From: Byssothecium circinans
Taxonomy: Eukaryota > Ascomycota > Dothideomycetes > Pleosporales > Massarinaceae
Length of the DNA: 26,322 nucleotides
Direction: 5' to 3'
Assembly: GCA_010015675.1 (NCBI GenBank)
Contig: ML977073.1
Span: forward strand, 1 to 26,322
The position numbers and the translations under genes are program-made. The stretch's first letter is position 1. Each line of letters opens with the position of its first letter. The notes under the pieces are model-generated. The model was not told where the DNA came from. It did not search any database and saw nothing but the letters and a program-made list of their open reading frames with translations. Below are positions 21,901 through 26,322 of the stretch, in pieces.

Positions 21901-24359
21901 TGTGGTCCCTGAGAGTGTGGGAGAGCAAAGACCCTAACGCTGGTGTCCACTTGGACCTCGCTTGCTCTTGAGATCTTCTTTGGTACGTAAATGGCAAAAG
22001 TCAGGCGCTCGTCGACCGTCAAGATGATCAATTTCTTGTGGAAGGTTTCCAAGGCTTGGGACACCGTAGGTAGAAATCTCCCCATGCGATCATTAGCTGA
22101 TTTGAAGACTGGCTTCCAGTGTAGCCGCGGCTGGTCGAGACGAAATCTTCGCAGCTCCTCGGGTGTGACCAAATCCGACTGAAGAAGCCCGTTTCGCACC
22201 AAACTTGGCGTTGTTGCCGAAGGTGGAAGGCGGCCAAGAAACCAGATCTGCTGCTCATCGGTCAGGGTACTGAAATCCAGAAGAGGACTATATTCCAGCA
22301 CGTCGTTGCCGTTACGCTCGCACCAGCGCAGCACAAGCTGCAGCAACTCGAATTCAGATATCGCAATTTTGTCTCGTGCAAGGAAAAGTTCCATAACGTC
22401 CGTTTCATCGCTCCCATCGGGGTGTATGTTGGCGACCCGGTGGATAAACTGGGTGGAAGCAGTATTCAAAACGTCCAGGATGAAGGGAGCTGCGGTGGGA
22501 TTAGGATCGGGGGGATCCTCAAGCGCTGTGAATTCTCTGAGATTTTCTGGGATCCGGATGTGGTTCCCATCAACACATTGAGAAAAGAGCCGGTTGAGCT
22601 GCTGACACTGCGGGCTCATAGCGTTCCCGAGACGCGCCCATTTCATGTAGAGGTTCTTGACTTTCCCCAGCGACGCGTTTGTATATCGGGCAAAATATTC
22701 AGCACGGCAGTCACCAGTCACGTCTCCGAAAGTGACAAACTCTTTGCCTCCAGGATACTGAGCGGGCTCCGCCATTGTCCGCGGGATGATATCGGGGTCC
22801 CAGGTGACGAAGACTTGATGTAATAGTCAGTACGTGTGCATGGATGCACTGAGAAGCCTTACACTTATCCCCATCCAAATCGCCGCCCGACATGAGATCT
22901 GCACTCGGTCTTCTTCCTTGGGTTGAGAACACGATGCAGTCAACCAAGCCAGAAAATTCTGGGATGTCGACTGCTTTGAATTTTTGCAGGTCGCCTGGAT
23001 GCAGACAAGGATTCCTCGTCACCATCACCTCGGTAGCAATGATGGTACGGCCTACGCCATCCCCATCATGGGTGATTCGTACAAAGCATTCCCCTTCTCT
23101 GAGCTTGCCTGGTCGCCCATTCTTGCTCGCAGGGTCGCACACGCCGAAAAGAAGTCGTGACTTAGGAATCAGGATCCGGCATCTCTGTTCGTCTCGCTTG
23201 TTCAGCATTTTCGCGTACTCCTGCCGGACTAAGCCTCCCAGGGTTGAACGGACAGGTTCACTGCCTTCCAAAAGAAGCTTCTCTGCTAGATTAATCCTGT
23301 CACAGTACGACAGAAACTGAAATGCTGCCCTCGAATCACCTTGACTAACATTGCTTAGGAAGTCCAAGTGTTGCTGCTGCTTTCGAAGAAGCATCTCTTC
23401 GGAAACACCTAGCGTATGCAAGAGCACAACCACCTCGTCGTTAAGGCTGCCAAAAGCATAAGGCTGGGTTAAGTCAGTTCAGCTCTTCAGCAGCAGAACA
23501 GGTGCCCGACCTTGGAGTAGTCGACAACCGCAAAACTATGATCAGAAGCGTCTTTGAACTTCCTCATGGATTCTCGAAACTGCACTTGCACCTGTCCCTG
23601 GAGGGTACGGTCCAGAGTCAATACGCCCTTGTACCCGCGATATCGAATCTGAAACACTGATGGTAGGTATCGTTTATCGCGAAAGATGATCTTGCGTCTC
23701 TGGGCCAGTTGACGCGCGAGTTGAAGAGAGATTAGACCACATCCGTCGGTGAAGATGTAGCCATCGCGTTTGACATCTTCAATATCTTCGCAGCGTTCGG
23801 GTGGAAGTGCGAGGGCCATATCTGCGCTCGAGAAGAGGAGTCCTATCCGTTTCGCTTTCTTGCCCACGGATTTGAGCTTTGAAAGGTCGCCCATAGCTTC
23901 GACCTTCGTTGAGATCTCTTCTTTCGAAGCGGCGTACAGAAAACAGGATCTGGACTTCAATTGGCTGTTCGAATGACCAAAGAAGTGGTACTGAATCCCA
24001 TTCAATCCGACACCAGTGGTGAGTAGCCTTGTGATGTAATCGCCGTTCTCTTTGCCAGTGGCCAAGCGTGGAGGGTCGTCTGGTGACTTTGCGGGCCATC
24101 GTAGGCGGAAGTCGGCGAGAGAGATCAAGAGAAGCTTGTCCAGCGGTTCCTTGCGCGTAACACGATTAGACGGCGCGCTCTCAAAGCGCAGGACGATTTC
24201 CTGCTTCGCATTAGAGGAGATTAGGGAAAGACACTTGACTAGTCCGGCAGCATTCGTCTGCTTGGCCTGCGGAAGGTTGGCAACGGAGTAATTCCAGGAT
24301 GTTATGTCTGGATCGACTTCGCGCAGGAGAACGGCGCGGAATGATCGCAAGTTGTTCAT
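18969..24359 (-). CDS. RNA-dependent RNA polymerase fused to a UPF1/SMUBP2-like SF1 helicase
   Basis: Predicted RNA-silencing enzyme that makes double-stranded RNA and carries its own RNA/DNA helicase. Minus-strand exons are 23511-24359, 22863-23463, 21603-22813, 20087-21541 and 18969-20033, summing to 5181 nt (1726 aa) with the frame open throughout. Introns are 47, 49, 61 and 53 nt. The RdRP half (about 1-887) shows YHFFGHSNSQLKSRS, IGLLFSSAD, FTDGCG, RYRGYKGVL, FRESMRKF, and the catalytic SGGDLDGDK near residue 480. The helicase half (about 888-1726) has a helical N-terminal region, Walker A GPPGTGKT (about 1310), motif II VDEASQ (about 1436), GDHVQL, TQYRMH, DGFQGREADI and RRLNVVMTRA. The link is a phase-0 intron with a GTAAGT donor at 21602 and TATAG acceptor at 21542. 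The helicase has no ATG upstream of its conserved start and no space for a promoter. The first intron's donor, GTCGGG, is weak. Two separate genes remain the alternative until transcripts are seen. Confidence 0.87.
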
Positions 24360-24558
24360 GGTGGTAACGGATGATGCGGCGCAGTATTGCGGGGAAACTG
24401 GCCTTTTGATGCGGGTGTGGAGACTGGAACGGGCTTATGTGTGATTCGTGAAAAATCCAGCATGCATACGCGACCTCACACGAACACGCCACAACAGCTG
24501 ATCTCTGATAAGAAAAATGCCTGCCGTTTGCTCTTGTTGAGCCCTCATCACGAACAAG
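24360..24558. promoter_or_regulatory. Short bidirectional promoter
   Basis: Only 199 bp separates the divergent start codons of the RdRP-helicase gene and the P-loop protein gene, so both 5' UTRs and core promoters must share it. No TATA-like box is obvious. Confidence 0.55.
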
Positions 24559-25218
24559 ATGGCAGGAGAAGCGGCCCCAAGTCGATGCCTCTATATCATC
24601 GGCGCACAGTGCACCGGAAAGACGACGCTTGTCAACGCACTTGAGGACAAGTTTTGTCGAGGCGAAGCAACCCCCTCCGCACAAGGTGTCCTTTCGAAGC
24701 CGGTGGTCATTCGGGAGGTCGCGCGTACGGTGTTGAAAGAGAAGCAATTCACTCGCCACGACATCACTACGTCGCCGTCTCGAGCGTTACAGCTGCAGAA
24801 ACACATTCTCGATGCGCAATTCGCCGCCGAAATGGCTGCGATTGGCCTCGACGCTCCCACACCATGGTATATTTCCGACCGCTCTGGCCTCGATCCCATC
24901 GTATATGCGCAGCTGTTTGTCGGCGAGGAAGCGGCAGGCGAGATGCTGGCATCGGAGACTTGGAAAGAGCTCGAGCGGCGTATGAAGGCGGGCGTCGTGA
25001 TGCTGTGCGAAGCTGGGTGCAGTTGGCTAACCGACGATGGGACGCGATTGATGCCGGACGATATAGAACAGTGGATGCGTCTCGACAGCGCGTTCCGCGA
25101 GCAGCTTGCCGTTCGCGATATTCGCTACACAGTGGTTCCGAAGGACGTGGTCAATCTTGAAGCGCGCGTGCAGCTTGTGCAAGAGCATTTGAGCAGGTCA
25201 GACCGGGTGTCGTCGTAA
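24559..25218 (+). CDS. P-loop NTPase/kinase-like protein (NadR/AAA_28 type)
   Basis: Single-exon gene of 219 aa with a nucleotide-binding fold at its N-terminus. The Walker A motif GAQCTGKTTL is at about residues 15-24 directly after a hydrophobic strand, and REVARTVL and the SDRSGLDPIVYA block (a conserved aspartate-arginine region) follow. This arrangement matches fungal proteins of the NadR-like/AAA_28 ATP-binding group. Their substrate is mostly untested, so a nucleoside or nicotinamide-riboside kinase activity would be an extrapolation. The ATG at 24559 is the first in frame, shortly after the promoter region. It is divergent from the RdRP-helicase gene, but a functional link is not implied by sequence. 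Confidence 0.85.
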   Translation: MAGEAAPSRCLYIIGAQCTGKTTLVNALEDKFCRGEATPSAQGVLSKPVVIREVARTVLKEKQFTRHDITTSPSRALQLQKHILDAQFAAEMAAIGLDAPTPWYISDRSGLDPIVYAQLFVGEEAAGEMLASETWKELERRMKAGVVMLCEAGCSWLTDDGTRLMPDDIEQWMRLDSAFREQLAVRDIRYTVVPKDVVNLEARVQLVQEHLSRSDRVSS

Positions 25219-25473
25219 ATTAATGTGGCACGCGAGCCGACCGGCGAAGGATGAGCAACGGTAAGGGCATGCCGGTTGGTTATTTCTCCGCGCTTTCCAA
25301 CTCCTTCCTAAAGTCAGTTCGTTCAAACTTGAAAGGTGTCGAATCTTGTCTTATGGCGTGTGTCACGGACCGAATTGTGGAGTTGAGATGAGTTGATTGG
25401 CGAGTCAAATTTGTCTCTCAACACGTTGGCCCTGGATCATACGCTCCTCCGTGGGGAAGTCAAAGTCATCCGT

Positions 25474-25950
25474 ATGACCCAGCTATCGCCAGATTCATGG
25501 ATGCTACTAGGATACCAATATGACGATGGTGCGTCAGGCCCATATACTCGCGCGGACCGCATGAGCAGTCCCAACAGTAATGCTGCCCGTCGTGGCAATG
25601 TCCAACCAGACGACGATGGGGAGGAAGACGAGAATAGGGGGTAAGTCCTAGGCAAACACCAACCTCATGCTGCGGGCAGTGATGAGGGATCCCGCAGAGG
25701 CGACACGCGCTTCTATCAAAGGACGCACAAACCGTGGCTAAAGTTAGACGAACAGCAATTACTTGCATACAAAGACAGAATAAAGATGGAGTAGGAGGAT
25801 ATATTTAAATACTTCCCTAACTAGTTAGATAGAGTAGTAAAATTACGCTATTACATATTACGCAAGAAAGATCTAGAAGGCTATTGCGGTATCTCTAATC
25901 TAGACAACTTTAACTACATGTTACTTAGATCTAATAAGTCTCATACCTAA
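25474..25950 (+). pseudogene. Degenerate Myb/SANT-like domain gene with two in-frame TAG codons
   Basis: The remnant starts at the ATG at 25474. Exon 1 is 25474-25640, a 39-nt GTAAGT...GCAG intron covers 25641-25679, and the frame then reads into a Myb/SANT-like helical motif of a fungal family: KPWLKLDEQQLLAYKDRIKM, a TAG, DIFKYFPN, a second TAG, then VVKLRYYILRKK. Stops are at 25792-25794 and 25822-25824, and the frame closes at 25948-25950. The first stop sits where the family has tryptophan (TGG to TAG) and the second could be from CAG. Both are CpA-to-TpA changes on one strand or the other, as RIP makes. The first half has normal composition, while the part after about 25785 is strongly TpA-rich, so mutation stops abruptly inside the gene. 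Confidence 0.65.
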
Positions 25951-26032
25951 TCTATAGTTCTAGTATTAATTTAGTAGATTATGCATGTTATTCTTAGTAG
26001 TAACGTATTCCACCATCGAGCCGGCCACTTTT

Positions 26033-26128
26033 GCTTGGCAAGGAAAATCAAACCGTATTATCTTAATAATAAAGCTAAATCTTAATATTTTCTTTTGAAA
26101 TTTTAAACCTAGATAGATATATATATAA
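26033..26128 (+). repeat. 96-bp direct repeat, copy A
   Basis: Begins GCTTGGCAAGGAA and ends in ATATATAA. It matches 26227-26322 at the same spacing with only a handful of differences, several of them transitions. The copies are 194 bp apart, and each is preceded by a related TAACGTA...CACCA sequence, so the true repeat unit is about 150-195 bp. Confidence 0.85.
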
Positions 26129-26178
26129 TCTAATAGCTATTAAATTTTGATAGCCTTAGCTTATGTAATGAAATAGTT

Positions 26179-26194
26179 AACGTAAAGCACCACT
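26179..26194 (+). repeat. Short dispersed repeat, right copy
   Basis: Identical over 16 bp to 18722-18737 and likewise followed by short AAACCGCG-type units (to about 26210). These are GC-richer than those at the left copy and may be closer to the original unit. Confidence 0.85.
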
Positions 26195-26226
26195 GAACCG
26201 CGCACACCACCAAACCGCGTAGAAAT

Positions 26227-26322
26227 GCTTGGCAAGGAACATCAACTAGTATTATCTTAATAATAAAGCTAAATCTTAATATTTTCTTTTAAAATTTTAG
26301 ACCTAGATAGATATATATATAA
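26227..26322 (+). repeat. 96-bp direct repeat, copy B
   Basis: Second copy of the 26033-26128 sequence, reaching exactly the right edge of the window, so it may extend further. Together with the 26179 element it forms one repeat unit of unknown transposon affiliation. Confidence 0.8.

Larger units (their letters stand above)
25785..26322. other. TpA-rich, RIP-like tract
   Basis: From about 25785 to the right edge the sequence changes sharply to AT-rich, dense in TA dinucleotides (TAGATAGATATATATATAA and similar) and poor in CA/TG. This contrasts with the mixed composition of the genes to the left. Such tracts are usual over silenced repeats in ascomycetes with RIP. It contains the direct repeats listed separately and no open gene. 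Confidence 0.7.

Noticed and set aside
25800..26322. Coding transposon remnant in the TpA-rich tract
   Set aside because: Beyond the Myb-like remnant I could not read any transposase or reverse-transcriptase motif in six frames.

Overview
The window is nuclear DNA of a filamentous ascomycete (Pezizomycotina). Genes are interrupted by short GT...AG introns of about 40-80 nt, several with a CTAAC-type branch site. Both strands carry long, well-spaced genes. The left two thirds look like a secondary-metabolite gene cluster. The right end drops abruptly into TpA-rich DNA of the kind left by repeat-induced point mutation (RIP). No RNA gene or CRISPR array was seen. I cannot name the species.

Positions 1-18728 hold the cluster: a highly reducing polyketide synthase (minus strand, running off the left edge, with an in-frame stop in its ketosynthase domain), a DHA1-type MFS transporter (+), a membrane-anchored cytochrome P450 (-), a second CYP52-like P450 (+), a short-chain dehydrogenase (-), a seven-helix rhodopsin-like/SAT5-PTH11-type membrane protein (-) and a wax-synthase-like MBOAT acyltransferase (+). 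The synthase would build a methylated reduced polyketide. The P450s and dehydrogenase would oxidise it, the acyltransferase would esterify a hydroxyl, and the MFS protein would export it. No cluster transcription factor or terminal thioesterase lies inside the window. The product cannot be named from sequence.

Positions 18722-18968 are an AT-rich spacer with an 8-9 bp minisatellite. They separate the cluster from a different functional block.

Positions 18969-24359 (-) carry the most striking gene. An RNA-dependent RNA polymerase with the DxDGD catalytic motif is joined in frame, through a consensus 61-nt intron and with no room for a second promoter, to a complete UPF1/SMUBP2-like SF1 helicase. 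The five-exon model is 1726 codons plus stop. RdRP and an SF1 helicase are separate partner subunits in known fungal silencing complexes, so this would be a one-chain version.

From 24559 there is a small NadR/AAA_28-like P-loop protein (+), divergent from the RdRP-helicase gene. Next comes a Myb/SANT-like gene broken by two TAG codons, both explicable by CpA-to-TpA transitions. Last is a TpA-rich repeat tract with a 96-bp direct repeat and a second copy of the short repeat found at 18722.
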